A stretch of DNA of 15,762 nucleotides from JBDRLV01 sp043812755 (GCA_043812755.1 JBDRLV010000008.1:1-15762); one strand, 5' to 3'; shown: positions 1 through 7,240, counted from the first letter of the stretch. Notes: generated by a model from the letters alone, not told the origin. A program made the numbers and translations.

Positions 1-343
1 CTTTCGCTGCATCAAAAATTTCGCGCCTCATTACTTCCAGATCAACCCCTTTTTCTTTTGCCATGCGTTTAATGAAACGTGGTCGCTCTGAAAATCTTTG
101 TGACGAAAGCATGTTTAACACATTGTTCATTTCCTTTGCTGATAAAATCTTTGGAGATGCTTGCGCCTCAACCAATGGCCCGTCCAACATCACTGCAGCC
201 TTTGAATAATCTGGTTCTCCATCTTCACCTGTTTGAACACCAACAACAAACTGTTGCCCAGGTGTTTTATTTTTTTTACAACTACAAGCATACGTTGGGT
301 TACCACACGAACTACAAACGCTTGATTCTGATTCTATTGGCAT
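1..343 (-). CDS. Zinc-ribbon hypothetical protein (C-terminus beyond window)
   Basis: I do not recognise this protein. The reading frame starts at ATG 343-341 and stays open to the window edge, so about 114 N-terminal residues are visible. Residues 9-22 hold four cysteines in a C-x2-C...C-x-C arrangement (VCSSCGNPTYACSC), a small putative zinc ribbon, followed by a basic KKNK stretch. Later residues contain a repeated basic/hydrophobic pattern (RFSERPRFIKRMAKEKG) that looks helical. The start lies 2 nt after the murC stop (TAA at 348-346), so it is probably co-transcribed and translationally coupled with murC. No SD separates them. Coding status is supported by the coupling and the long clean frame. 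Function is unknown; a nucleic-acid or metal-binding role is only a guess from the cysteines. Confidence 0.7.
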   Translation of the reverse strand, partial: MPIESESSVCSSCGNPTYACSCKKNKTPGQQFVVGVQTGEDGEPDYSKAAVMLDGPLVEAQASPKILSAKEMNNVLNMLSSQRFSERPRFIKRMAKEKGVDLEVMRREIFDAAK

Positions 344-345
344 AT

Positions 346-1710
346 TTACGAAGTAATTCTTCTTGCAAGCTCATCAATATCCCCTGCACCCATAATAATC
401 AACACGTCATCTTCTTTTACAACATCACGCAGGATTGATTCAGCTTTTTTAAAATCTTCAGCAAAATACGCCCCCTCAACACGCTCTGCAATATCACGAC
501 TTGAAACATCATGCACTTCAGTGCGCCCTGTTACTTCATAAATTTCAGGCAAAACCAAAACATCAGCTTCGCGCAAAGCTACCACAAACTCATCAAATAA
601 TTCTTTTGTTCGTGAATGTTGATGGGGTTGATAACATAACAAGATTCTTTGATTCGGGAAAAACTCTCTAGTGGCTTTTATTGTTTTTGTAATTGCAGTT
701 GGGTGGTGCCCATAATCTGAAATAACTTCTGCTCCATGCCATTGACCAAGCCTCTCATACCTACGCCAAATTCCTTTGTAATTTTTTAGTACATGTGCAC
801 ATGTTTCAAACGGCACACCAAGCTCCATTGCAGCAGCGCAGGCCATGAGTGCATTTGAAACATTAAACTTTCCGGGAATTTGTAATTCAATCTGCCCCAA
901 TTTTTCTTTCATCTTATTCCTGTAAACCTCAAAAGTTTGTTTGCCTGTTAAAGTAACTCTACCTTCTGCAGAATAATCAGCGTCATGATCGGTTACATCA
1001 TCGCCTGAACAAGATACTCCGCGCGAAAATACAATTTTGCGCGACTCATCATCATCTCTATTCCACACACACATTCCTTTTCCAATTAACTTATTAACAA
1101 ATTCTTGAAAAGTGTCACGGATGTGATCAATGTCACGATAAAAATCTAAATGATCTTCTTCAATGTTTGTTAATACAATCATCTCAGGATGCAATTTCAA
1201 AATAGTAGCTTTGTACTCACAACCCTCAACTACAAAAAATCTACCTTTGCCAATTCGCAAATTCCCAAGTTCAAAACTTGGAACCAATGAACCAACCAAA
1301 ACCGTTGGGTCGTAGCCTGCTTCTTCAAACATTAATCCAAGTAATGCGGTTGTCGTGCTTTTTCCATGCGTACCCGTAACAACAATGGTTGAAAACTGTT
1401 TTGTTGTCTCCCCTAAAAATTCAGCATATGAAAATTGCTGTATACCAAGTTCTTTGACTTTGACGCGTTCAACATTATTATCCTGAACAGCAACAGAATA
1501 AACAACTGCGTCAAGTTCTTCTTTAATATTCTCGCTTGAATGCCCAGATAAAATCCTAATTCCAAACCTTTCACAATCGCGCGTTATTTCAGATAAAACT
1601 AAATCAGACCCAGAAACTTCTTTTCCTTGGGCCTTCATAAGCTTTGCAAGAGCAGACATGCCAATTCCGCCAATACCTATAAAATGAATGTTTTTAATTG
1701 ATTCCAACAT
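346..1710 (-). CDS. murC: UDP-N-acetylmuramate--L-alanine ligase MurC
   Basis: MurC joins L-alanine to UDP-MurNAc using ATP in the cytoplasm, the first step of building the peptidoglycan stem peptide. The 454-residue product has the family order: an N-terminal Rossmann-like UDP-binding domain with IHFIGIGGIGMSALA (residues 8-22), the central ATPase P-loop GTHGKSTTT (113-121; the usual T is S here), the TNIEEDHLDFY segment (181-191), and a C-terminal ligase domain containing GIWRRYERLG and DYGHHPTAI. Length is normal for the family. A GTG codon at 1725 lies in frame upstream, but ATG 1710 matches where the conserved domain begins, so I chose ATG. No clear SD is visible. The gene is followed after 2 nt by the zinc-ribbon gene. 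Divergently placed is the small gene at 1814. Confidence 0.95.
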   Translation of the reverse strand: MLESIKNIHFIGIGGIGMSALAKLMKAQGKEVSGSDLVLSEITRDCERFGIRILSGHSSENIKEELDAVVYSVAVQDNNVERVKVKELGIQQFSYAEFLGETTKQFSTIVVTGTHGKSTTTALLGLMFEEAGYDPTVLVGSLVPSFELGNLRIGKGRFFVVEGCEYKATILKLHPEMIVLTNIEEDHLDFYRDIDHIRDTFQEFVNKLIGKGMCVWNRDDDESRKIVFSRGVSCSGDDVTDHDADYSAEGRVTLTGKQTFEVYRNKMKEKLGQIELQIPGKFNVSNALMACAAAMELGVPFETCAHVLKNYKGIWRRYERLGQWHGAEVISDYGHHPTAITKTIKATREFFPNQRILLCYQPHQHSRTKELFDEFVVALREADVLVLPEIYEVTGRTEVHDVSSRDIAERVEGAYFAEDFKKAESILRDVVKEDDVLIIMGAGDIDELARRITS

Positions 1711-1764
1711 AACAATAGAATACACAAAAATTCAGTATTAGAAAAGAGCGAATATAAACACAAA

Positions 1765-1793
1765 TTGACAAACATCACGGGCTTTACTACACT
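1765..1793 (+). promoter_or_regulatory. Promoter of the 68-codon gene
   Basis: A perfect -35 box TTGACA (1765-1770) is separated by 17 nt from TACACT (1788-1793, four of six matches to TATAAT). Transcription would begin near 1800, right at the AAAGGAGG Shine-Dalgarno (1801-1808). That leaves a very short leader just long enough for the SD. Confidence 0.6.
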
Positions 1794-1813
1794 TACAGCA
1801 AAAGGAGGAAGCC

Positions 1814-2020
1814 ATGGCTGATAGACATGCACAAAAAGTCAAAACAAGAAGGTTATTCAAAAGAGAAATCGTTCAAACTGCGCTCAACGGCAGAAAGCTC
1901 AATAGAGAGCAGATGTTTCACCTGTTTGATCACATCAGGAGCCAACGCCTCTCGCTTAGGCGCGATCTCACTGAAGATGAGTTCGCACAAACAATCTCGA
2001 CCTTTTTGGAAACACTTTAA
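1814..2020 (+). CDS. Small basic protein of unknown function, 68 aa
   Basis: I do not recognise this protein. It is 68 residues with a basic N-terminal half (KVKTRRLFKREIV) and an acidic C-terminal end (TEDEFAQTISTFLETL), and appears all-helical, with no cysteines, signal peptide or membrane segment. Expression signals are the best in the window: AAAGGAGG at 1801-1808, five bases before the ATG, a consensus -35 box at 1765, and a dedicated hairpin/T-tract at 2073-2099. Most neighbouring genes lack a recognisable SD, so this looks like a stand-alone, strongly translated small gene. Overlapping frames (an alternative plus frame from 1827 and a minus frame) lack such signals and were left out. 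A nucleic-acid or ribosome-binding role would fit the charge, but this is a guess. Confidence 0.75.
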   Translation: MADRHAQKVKTRRLFKREIVQTALNGRKLNREQMFHLFDHIRSQRLSLRRDLTEDEFAQTISTFLETL

Positions 2021-2072
2021 ACATGAAACAGAAATCACAGCCAAACCACAACAACTCATACGCTCTTCTTTG

Positions 2073-2099
2073 GCGGCAAACAATGCCGCTCTTATTTTT
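2073..2099 (+). terminator. Rho-independent terminator of the 68-codon gene
   Basis: A 6-bp perfect GC-rich stem, GCGGCA (2073-2078) with TGCCGC (2084-2089), has an AACAA loop and is followed by CTTATTTTT. It lies 52 nt after the small gene's stop and before the proposed glyA promoter. Confidence 0.7.
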
Positions 2100-2112
2100 G
2101 AAAAATGCTTAT

Positions 2113-2141
2113 TTGCGTTATCTTTCAGGGTACAGTAAAAT
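2113..2141 (+). promoter_or_regulatory. Possible glyA promoter
   Basis: TTGCGT (2113-2118) is followed after 17 nt by TAAAAT (2136-2141, five of six). The -35 is weak. The position fits, since the previous transcript ends at 2099 and glyA starts at 2233, giving a leader of about 85 nt. Confidence 0.4.
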
Positions 2142-2178
2142 AAAAATACTATGTTGTAAAAATACATCAATTCGCAAG

Positions 2179-2210
2179 ACCGGAAACAATGTTTTTCGGT
2201 TTTTCTGTTT
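2179..2210 (+). terminator. Hairpin with U-tract in the glyA leader (terminator or attenuator)
   Basis: An imperfect stem pairs 2179-2187 with 2191-2200 (one G-U pair, one bulged T, a three-base loop) and runs directly into TTTTT. It lies between the proposed glyA promoter and the glyA start. It could be a second terminator for upstream transcription or an attenuator of glyA; the sequence alone does not decide. Confidence 0.5.
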
Positions 2211-2232
2211 TAATGTATTAACACACAAAACT

Positions 2233-3513
2233 ATGATACTCACACAAAAAGACGCAGAACTTGCCAAAGAACTGAATAATGAACTTAGGCGCTCACAAGA
2301 AGGACTAGAGATGATCCCTTCTGAAAACTTTGTAAGCGAGGCTGTGCTTGAAGCACTTGGGTCAATTGGAACAAATAAATATTCTGAGGGGTATCCAGGA
2401 CAGCGGTATTATGGCGGGTGTGAGTTTGTTGATAATATTGAAAATCTTACGCGTGATCGGGCCAAAGCATTATTTGGAGTTGATCATGCCAATGTACAAC
2501 CTGCCAGTGGGTGCGCTGCAAATATTGCTGTGATGTTTGCCCTGCTTGACCCAGGCGAAACTCTAATGGGAATGAAGCTCGCTTTTGGTGGGCATATGAC
2601 TCATGGACTGCCAGTTAACTTTTCAGGGACATATTATAATTCTGTTCAGTACACTTCAAACAAAGATGGATATTTGGACTACGAACAAATGGCTGATTTG
2701 GTAACTGAGCATAAACCAAAACTTCTAATTGTAGGCGCAACAGCATACCCACGAATTTTTGATTGGAAAAAATTGCGTGAAATCGCTAATCTCTCAGGAG
2801 CTTTTATGCTTGCTGACACTTCACATATCACTGGACTCATCGTTTCAGGTGATCATCCATCGCCTGTGGGCGTTGCTGATGTTATTACAACAACGCATAA
2901 AACTCTGCGTGGACCTCGTGGGGCGATGATTCTTTGCAACGGCAATCCTTCTACTCCTTTGAAAAAAACAGAGCGCAAGCCTGAGAATATGCCGACACTT
3001 GTTGACCGCGCTATCATCCCTGGAATCCAAGGCGGGCCTCATAATCATCAGACTGCTGCGATTGCAACTGCACTGCTCGAGGCATCAACTCCAGAGTTTA
3101 AAGAATATGGACATCAAATTGTTAAAAATGCAAAAACTCTAGCTAGTGAGTTAATTGAACGCGGCTTTAATTTGATCACTGGCGGAACTGACAATCACTT
3201 GATCTTGATTGATATGAATAATAAAAACCTCTCTGGTAAAGAGGCGGAAAAAGCTTTAGATAGAGCTGGTATCACAGTGAATAAAAATACAATTCCGTTT
3301 GATCCTCGTAAGCCATTTGATCCATCTGGAATTCGAATGGGAACTCCAGCCTTGACCACGCGAGGCATGAAAGAAGAAGAAATGAAGCTTGTAGCTGAGC
3401 TGATTGATGGCACTATCACCAACTGGCAAGATGATGCAGAGCTTGAAAAAATTCGAGGGCGAGTAAAACAGTTAACAGACCAATTCCCTATATACCCAAA
3501 CCTAACTTATTAA
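2233..3513 (+). CDS. glyA: Serine hydroxymethyltransferase GlyA
   Basis: GlyA is a PLP enzyme that converts serine and tetrahydrofolate into glycine and 5,10-methylene-THF, the main source of one-carbon units; folD downstream uses the same cofactor. The 426-residue protein shows the family landmarks: EMIPSENFVS (26-35), NKYSEGYPGQRYYGG (48-62), ADTSHITGL (194-202, where most family members have DMAHxxGL; the Asp and His are kept) and the PLP-lysine motif TTTHKTLRGPRG (219-230, Lys223). The frame is open upstream to 2023, but those 70 residues are Cys/aromatic-rich, show no family similarity and overlap promoter and hairpin signals. ATG 2233 coincides with the true family N-terminus, so it was chosen. 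The downstream membrane gene starts 3 nt after the stop, indicating one operon. Confidence 0.96.
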   Translation: MILTQKDAELAKELNNELRRSQEGLEMIPSENFVSEAVLEALGSIGTNKYSEGYPGQRYYGGCEFVDNIENLTRDRAKALFGVDHANVQPASGCAANIAVMFALLDPGETLMGMKLAFGGHMTHGLPVNFSGTYYNSVQYTSNKDGYLDYEQMADLVTEHKPKLLIVGATAYPRIFDWKKLREIANLSGAFMLADTSHITGLIVSGDHPSPVGVADVITTTHKTLRGPRGAMILCNGNPSTPLKKTERKPENMPTLVDRAIIPGIQGGPHNHQTAAIATALLEASTPEFKEYGHQIVKNAKTLASELIERGFNLITGGTDNHLILIDMNNKNLSGKEAEKALDRAGITVNKNTIPFDPRKPFDPSGIRMGTPALTTRGMKEEEMKLVAELIDGTITNWQDDAELEKIRGRVKQLTDQFPIYPNLTY

Positions 3514-3516
3514 ATT

Positions 3517-4179
3517 ATGAATAATGAAGAGAGCTTCCCAGCCCGTAACACCAAACCAAGAAAGAATAATCTTAACAATCTTACTCTTTCTATAATATGG
3601 CTATCATATCCAATATTATCTTTTGTCTCCTTTTGGTTGTTGGCTGCAATGCATGATTTACAAAGCTTCGTACCATTCGTCAGTAAAAAATCTGCGTCAG
3701 TTATGGAAACTGTACTAATGGATTTATTCAGCTATGACTACACAACATTTGTAATGTTAAGCAAGTTGGTTGAAAAAATACTATTAGTCGCAGCCGGCAT
3801 TAGCTTACTTTTCTTGATTATAGGTATTCCATTATCAATCATGTACTTTGTAAAGTACATGAGGAGAAGAAAAGAACCGCAGCCAAAGCTGCCTGAAAAT
3901 CTGTCCGGATGGAATTGGGGAGCAGCAGGGCTAGGAATCATTTGGGGAATATATAATCGAGTCTGGATATCCTTTTTAGGTTTCATCCCATTGGTTGGAA
4001 GTATTTGGTGGATTGTGATGGGCTATAAAGGAAACGAGTGGGCATGGCAAAGTAAACAATGGGGTAGCTTAGATGAATTTAAGACTGTACAAAATAAATG
4101 GAACAAATTGGGACTTATTGTTTTTATAGTCATGTGGGCACTTTCAATTTTTTTATTCATTTTTAGACGCATAACATAA
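3517..4179 (+). CDS. Small membrane protein with DUF2628-like C-terminal region
   Basis: The 220-residue protein has a short charged N-terminus, then hydrophobic segments at roughly residues 23-45 and 84-110, a cytoplasmic basic patch (KYMRRRKEPQPK), a tryptophan/glycine-rich double segment (about 129-168) and a last helix near 195-215. The W-rich part, with the pattern NWGAAGLGIIWG...GYKGNEWAWQSK...F..VQ.KW, resembles small membrane domains of the DUF2628 kind; the name is from memory and no biochemical role is known to me. It begins 3 nt after glyA with no SD, so it is read through from glyA, and its transcript ends at the terminator at 4181. A link to serine/glycine metabolism cannot be inferred from position alone. 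Confidence 0.75.
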   Translation: MNNEESFPARNTKPRKNNLNNLTLSIIWLSYPILSFVSFWLLAAMHDLQSFVPFVSKKSASVMETVLMDLFSYDYTTFVMLSKLVEKILLVAAGISLLFLIIGIPLSIMYFVKYMRRRKEPQPKLPENLSGWNWGAAGLGIIWGIYNRVWISFLGFIPLVGSIWWIVMGYKGNEWAWQSKQWGSLDEFKTVQNKWNKLGLIVFIVMWALSIFLFIFRRIT

Positions 4180-4180
4180 A

Positions 4181-4210
4181 CTAAAAACGGGCGTAGGTCC
4201 GTTTTTAGTT
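4181..4210. terminator. Bidirectional terminator between convergent operons
   Basis: A perfect 10-bp inverted repeat, CTAAAAACGG (4181-4190) and CCGTTTTTAG (4199-4208), has an 8-nt loop. The A/T-rich outer half provides a U-tract on either strand. It ends the glyA-membrane-protein unit and also includes the stop codon of the cupin gene on the minus strand. Confidence 0.85.
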
Positions 4211-4615
4211 TTGTAATTTTTCATGCAACTGTTTATCTTGATCGTGTGTATTTCCTTTTCCTACTGTTCGACCATACTCATCTTTAAGTCGAATAATGTC
4301 ATCAAGTTCAGGACTTGAAACTTCAAATATTTCCGTATCCTCTAGTGCCTCGACTTTATGGATCACGCCAGGCAGAACATTAAATGATTCTCCTTGATTT
4401 ATAATACACTCTTGAAGCGCGCCAACATCTTTACCAATCCATGCTCTTAATTTTCCGCGATACACATATTGCGTTTCTTCCTTAACCTCATGATACTGCA
4501 AACTGTAACTAAAACCTTTTTTTAAAAACAAAATCTTTCCAGCATACTTATCAGAATGAGCAAACCATATTTCATGCCCCCATGGCTTCTCAACAATTTT
4601 AGGCTTATCAATCAT
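4205..4615 (-). CDS. Cupin-fold protein, type II phosphomannose-isomerase-like
   Basis: This 136-residue single-domain cupin resembles the isomerase half of type II mannose-6-phosphate isomerase/guanylyltransferases. Visible marks are VEKPWGHEIW (8-17), SLQYHEVKEETQYVYRG (38-54), GESFNVLPGVIHKVEA (75-90) and the closing EVSSPELDDIIRLKDEYGR (98-116), which matches the family's DDVVRxxDxYGR ending. Likely metal ligands are His42, Glu46 or Glu47, and His86; the usual second histidine of HxH is not present. It may isomerise a sugar phosphate for surface polysaccharide, but the substrate is unknown. The start ATG overlaps the rdgB stop as ATGA (4615-4612), so the two are translationally coupled. 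The stop lies inside the bidirectional terminator. Confidence 0.85.
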   Translation of the reverse strand: MIDKPKIVEKPWGHEIWFAHSDKYAGKILFLKKGFSYSLQYHEVKEETQYVYRGKLRAWIGKDVGALQECIINQGESFNVLPGVIHKVEALEDTEIFEVSSPELDDIIRLKDEYGRTVGKGNTHDQDKQLHEKLQN

Positions 4616-5205
4616 AAAGAATATAAAAACACCTTCAATTCTTCAAACGCCTTGCCACGATGGCTAATCGCATGCTTTTCCTCATCAGTCATTTCACCAA
4701 AAGTTTTATCAGAACCATCTGGTTGAAAAATCTCATCATAAGGCCTACCTTTTCTAACATGACCCCGAGGCTCTTTTGTAATCCTCCCATGAAGTTTCCC
4801 ACTAAACACCCTCTCTTGACCATCGGGGGTAACAAGAGCAACAACAGTTTCAAAGTACGCCCCGCGATTCTCATCAGGAACATCTTTAATTTTCTCAAGT
4901 GTAAATCTATGATAATTCTCATGAGAGCGATCCTCGCCAACCCATCGCGATGCTTTAATACCAGGTTGACCGCCAAGAGCTTCAATAAACAAACCTGTAT
5001 CATCAGCAACTGCCCACTGCCCTGTCTGTTTGCTCACAAATCGAGCCTTCTTCAATGAATTCTCAGCAAGCGTCTCGCCATCTTCTTCAACATCCTCTGT
5101 TACTCCAGCTTCAAGTGCACCAATTGTTTCAATATCCAAATTTGAAAGAAGATCTTTCATTTCTTTGAGCTTGCCTTCATTTTGTGTTGCAAATACAATT
5201 TTCAT
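4612..5205 (-). CDS. rdgB: XTP/dITP pyrophosphatase (RdgB/HAM1 family)
   Basis: RdgB hydrolyses non-canonical purine nucleotides (ITP, XTP and their deoxy forms) to monophosphates, keeping them out of DNA and RNA. The 197-residue protein has the family motifs FATQNEGKLKEM (5-16), AVADDTGLFIEALGGQPG (65-82) and the C-terminal TFGEMTDEEKHAISHRGKAF. One core motif differs: the usual GFGYDPIF is GRPYDEIF here, so the residues before Tyr-Asp that line the base pocket are changed. A TTG codon at 5214 is in frame, but ATG 5205 matches the family start and was chosen; no SD is seen. The stop overlaps the cupin start by ATGA. The divergent neighbour is folD. Confidence 0.92.
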   Translation of the reverse strand: MKIVFATQNEGKLKEMKDLLSNLDIETIGALEAGVTEDVEEDGETLAENSLKKARFVSKQTGQWAVADDTGLFIEALGGQPGIKASRWVGEDRSHENYHRFTLEKIKDVPDENRGAYFETVVALVTPDGQERVFSGKLHGRITKEPRGHVRKGRPYDEIFQPDGSDKTFGEMTDEEKHAISHRGKAFEELKVFLYSL

Positions 5206-5213
5206 ACCAGTCA

Positions 5214-5242
5214 ATAATAGCAGATTTGATATTTTTTATAAA
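5214..5242 (-). promoter_or_regulatory. Possible rdgB promoter
   Basis: Reading the minus strand, TTTATA (5242-5237) is followed after 17 nt by TATTAT (5219-5214, five of six). The start point would be near 5207, only about 2 nt before the ATG at 5205, which would give a nearly leaderless mRNA. This agrees with the missing SD but is weak evidence. Confidence 0.35.
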
Positions 5243-5245
5243 CTA

Positions 5246-5274
5246 TTGATCAACAGCCTAAGGCGTGTTATAAT
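5246..5274 (+). promoter_or_regulatory. folD promoter
   Basis: TTGATC (5246-5251) is followed after 17 nt by a perfect TATAAT (5269-5274), which is preceded by TGT, an extended -10. Transcription should start near 5281, only about 11-17 nt before the candidate folD starts. It is one of the best promoter matches in the window. Confidence 0.75.
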
Positions 5275-5291
5275 TCGCGCATTCGCAATAA

Positions 5292-6131
5292 ATGAGTATG
5301 GCAAATATTATTGACGGCAAAGAACTTGCTCAAACAATTAAAGATAAGATAGCCCTTCGAATCAAAACCCAAAAGATCAATCCTGGTCTTGCAGTTGTTT
5401 TAGTTGGAAATGATCCAGCGTCTCATACATATGTAAGTCTAAAACAGACAGCGTGTGAAGAAGCTGTTATTCGATTTGAAAAATTCATTTATCCTGAATA
5501 TGTAAAAACTGAGGAGCTGATTGATAAAATTAAGGAACTAAATGCACGAGAAGAAATAAATGGAATTCTTGTTCAGTTGCCTCTACCTACAGGGCATGAC
5601 ACAGATGTAATTATTGATGCCATTGATCCAAATAAAGATGTTGATGGATTTCATAAAACAAACATGCGTCTACTCAAAGAAGGAAAACCAGGCATTGCTC
5701 CTGCAGTTGCACTTGGAATTATGAAAATACTTGATTCTGTAGAAGCATTTGTTGGCAATCATGCGGTTGTTGTATCAAGTGAACTTTTTGCTGAGCCACT
5801 TGTAACACTTTTGTCTGAAAGAAAAGTATATGTAGACCATGTCTTTGCTGATGATGCTAATCTTAAAACAAAAACAAAAGAAGCTGACATATTGATTGTT
5901 GCAGCAGGAAAACCAGGACTCATTACAGCTGATCATGTAAAAAGCCATGCAGTTGTAATTGATGTTGGGACTACCAAAATTAATGGTCACATAGTAGGAG
6001 ATGTTGATGAAAAATCAGTTATCCCTGTTGCAGGATGGTTAACGCCAGTGCCTGGTGGAGTTGGCCCAATGACTGTTGCAATGTTGCTTGTGAATGTTTT
6101 AAAAGCCTACAATTTACAGGAGAAGAAATAA
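5292..6131 (+). CDS. folD: Bifunctional methylene-THF dehydrogenase/cyclohydrolase FolD, with altered cofactor motifs
   Basis: FolD oxidises 5,10-methylene-THF to methenyl-THF and hydrolyses it to 10-formyl-THF, continuing from GlyA's product. The 279-residue frame has normal length. Kept motifs are TYVSLK (46-51, the catalytic Tyr/Lys), NKDVDGFH (114-121), AAGKPG (204-209), VIDVGTTKINGHIVGDVD (222-239) and TPVPGGVGPMTVAMLL (251-266). Three usually conserved sites are changed: PCTPxG is APAVALG (136-142), the NADP-phosphate loop GRSxxVGxP is SSELFAEP (162-169), and the CHSxT strand is FADDAN (185-190). Folate binding and chemistry therefore look intact, while dinucleotide binding is doubtful. 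Start is ATG 5292 or ATG 5298; neither has an SD. A repeat begins 1 nt after the stop. Confidence 0.93.
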   Translation: MSMANIIDGKELAQTIKDKIALRIKTQKINPGLAVVLVGNDPASHTYVSLKQTACEEAVIRFEKFIYPEYVKTEELIDKIKELNAREEINGILVQLPLPTGHDTDVIIDAIDPNKDVDGFHKTNMRLLKEGKPGIAPAVALGIMKILDSVEAFVGNHAVVVSSELFAEPLVTLLSERKVYVDHVFADDANLKTKTKEADILIVAAGKPGLITADHVKSHAVVIDVGTTKINGHIVGDVDEKSVIPVAGWLTPVPGGVGPMTVAMLLVNVLKAYNLQEKK

Positions 6132-6132
6132 C

Positions 6133-6172
6133 TGTCATTGCGAGGAGGCCATGGGCCGACGAAGCAATTTTC
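6133..6172 (+). repeat. Half copy of the TGTCATTGCGAG...GAAGCAATTTTC repeat
   Basis: TGTCATTGCGAG begins 1 nt after the folD stop and runs to GAAGCAATTTTC. It matches the left half of the elements at 10607 and 15417. The complementary right half is missing here, so this is a decayed or single-arm copy. Confidence 0.75.
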
Positions 6173-6180
6173 TAATCAGG

Positions 6181-6203
6181 ATCACGCACTCGCGTGATTT
6201 TTT
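6181..6203 (+). terminator. folD terminator
   Basis: A perfect 7-bp stem, ATCACGC (6181-6187) and GCGTGAT (6192-6198), has a 4-nt loop and is followed by TTTTT. Confidence 0.85.
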
Positions 6204-6208
6204 GAATT

Positions 6209-6230
6209 AAAAAAGCCGCATAAATGCGAC
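6209..6230 (-). terminator. Terminator of the ketopantoate-reductase-like gene
   Basis: On the minus strand, GTCGCAT (6230-6224) pairs with ATGCGGC (6221-6215) with one G-U pair, followed by TTTTTT (6214-6209). It sits back to back with the folD terminator on the other strand. Confidence 0.8.
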
Positions 6231-6240
6231 TCAGGTTTGG

Positions 6241-7185
6241 TTATCTGGTTAATCTTGTCGACTCCAGACCTTTTATAAGAGCAAACATTGTTTGATTGAG
6301 CGGTGCCTCAACACTGCAATCATGAGCATGCTCAACAAACATACCGTTGAGATAATCAATCTCTGTTTGCCTGTTTGCCTCAATATCAAGAAGCATTGAT
6401 GGCTTATGTGGCCCTGCACGGCCCATATATTCCATGGCGTTTGCGTGACAACTTGTACCAAGATCAATACTATTTGCATGTGCAATCTTAATGCATTCAC
6501 GCACGAGCCCGTCAACGAGCGCCCGCGTATGCGGCTTGCCCATTACCTGTGCCATTGTCATGCCTGTGAGCGCACACACTGGATTCATGGCTGAATTCAT
6601 AATGGCTTTGTGCCAAACTATCTCTCTGATGCTACCGGTCCACTCAGTTTGCAAATCACACTCGACAAGCATCTTGGCAATTGCATCAGTCTTGTCACGC
6701 GATCCATGATCCATCTCCTGAATGTAGTGAGGAGGATGATGAAATGCCATTTGAACGACGGCAGGAGCCTCAAATCCACAACCATAGTTTACAACAGCAC
6801 GCATTACGTTTTCTCGCCCAAGAACATCAGCAAACACATGCTCTGTGTCAATGCCGTTTTGCCAACACACGTAAACACGGCCATTACGATGAATCTTTGC
6901 AAGCTCATCTGCAACGCTCTTGTTTGCATTTGCCTTGGTTGCAATGAACACAATATCTGGATCATCGCTTGCCATATCAGCGATGTGTGCGAACGTGTGA
7001 TTTGGATATCGCTGAAACTCAATTTCACCATCTTTATTCATGACAATAATACCATTGCACGCAGCATCAAGTATTGAAGTATTAAGGTCACAAAGTAAAA
7101 CAACATGCTTATCAGTAATATGCGCCGTAAGAACGCACCCAACAGGCCCAGCACCAATCACTGCAATGGTCTTAATTCCTTTCAT
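6241..7185 (-). CDS. 2-dehydropantoate 2-reductase family protein (PanE/ApbA-like)
   Basis: This family reduces ketopantoate to pantoate with NADPH in the pathway to coenzyme A; some members act on other 2-oxo acids. The 314-residue protein has the Rossmann motif AVIGAGPVG (8-16), WQNG (108-111), the catalytic-lysine region WHKAIMNSAMNPVCALTG (191-208, Lys193) and the second catalytic stretch SMLLDIEANRQTEIDYLNG (263-281, Glu275). Start choice is firm: AGGAGG (7196-7191) precedes ATG 7185 by 5 nt, while the upstream in-frame ATG at 7245 overlaps the -10 box. The gene is alone, with its own promoter and terminator. By eye its base composition is more GC-rich than neighbours such as dnaB, which could mean transfer. 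The exact substrate is unproven, so no symbol is given. Confidence 0.88.
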   Translation of the reverse strand: MKGIKTIAVIGAGPVGCVLTAHITDKHVVLLCDLNTSILDAACNGIIVMNKDGEIEFQRYPNHTFAHIADMASDDPDIVFIATKANANKSVADELAKIHRNGRVYVCWQNGIDTEHVFADVLGRENVMRAVVNYGCGFEAPAVVQMAFHHPPHYIQEMDHGSRDKTDAIAKMLVECDLQTEWTGSIREIVWHKAIMNSAMNPVCALTGMTMAQVMGKPHTRALVDGLVRECIKIAHANSIDLGTSCHANAMEYMGRAGPHKPSMLLDIEANRQTEIDYLNGMFVEHAHDCSVEAPLNQTMFALIKGLESTRLTR

Positions 7186-7240
7186 AGCTTCCTCCTGAAA
7201 ATCTTTAAAAAGAGCGTAGGTTTTATCTCTCATCGCTTGA

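Noticed and set aside
2023..2232. In-frame 70-codon upstream extension of glyA
   Set aside because: It overlaps two hairpin/U-tract signals and a promoter-like sequence, is unlike SHMT N-termini, and the conserved protein begins at ATG 2233.
6406..7077. Several plus-strand open frames opposite the ketopantoate-reductase-like gene
   Set aside because: They are Cys/His-rich antisense readings of a well-supported gene, with no start signals or family features.
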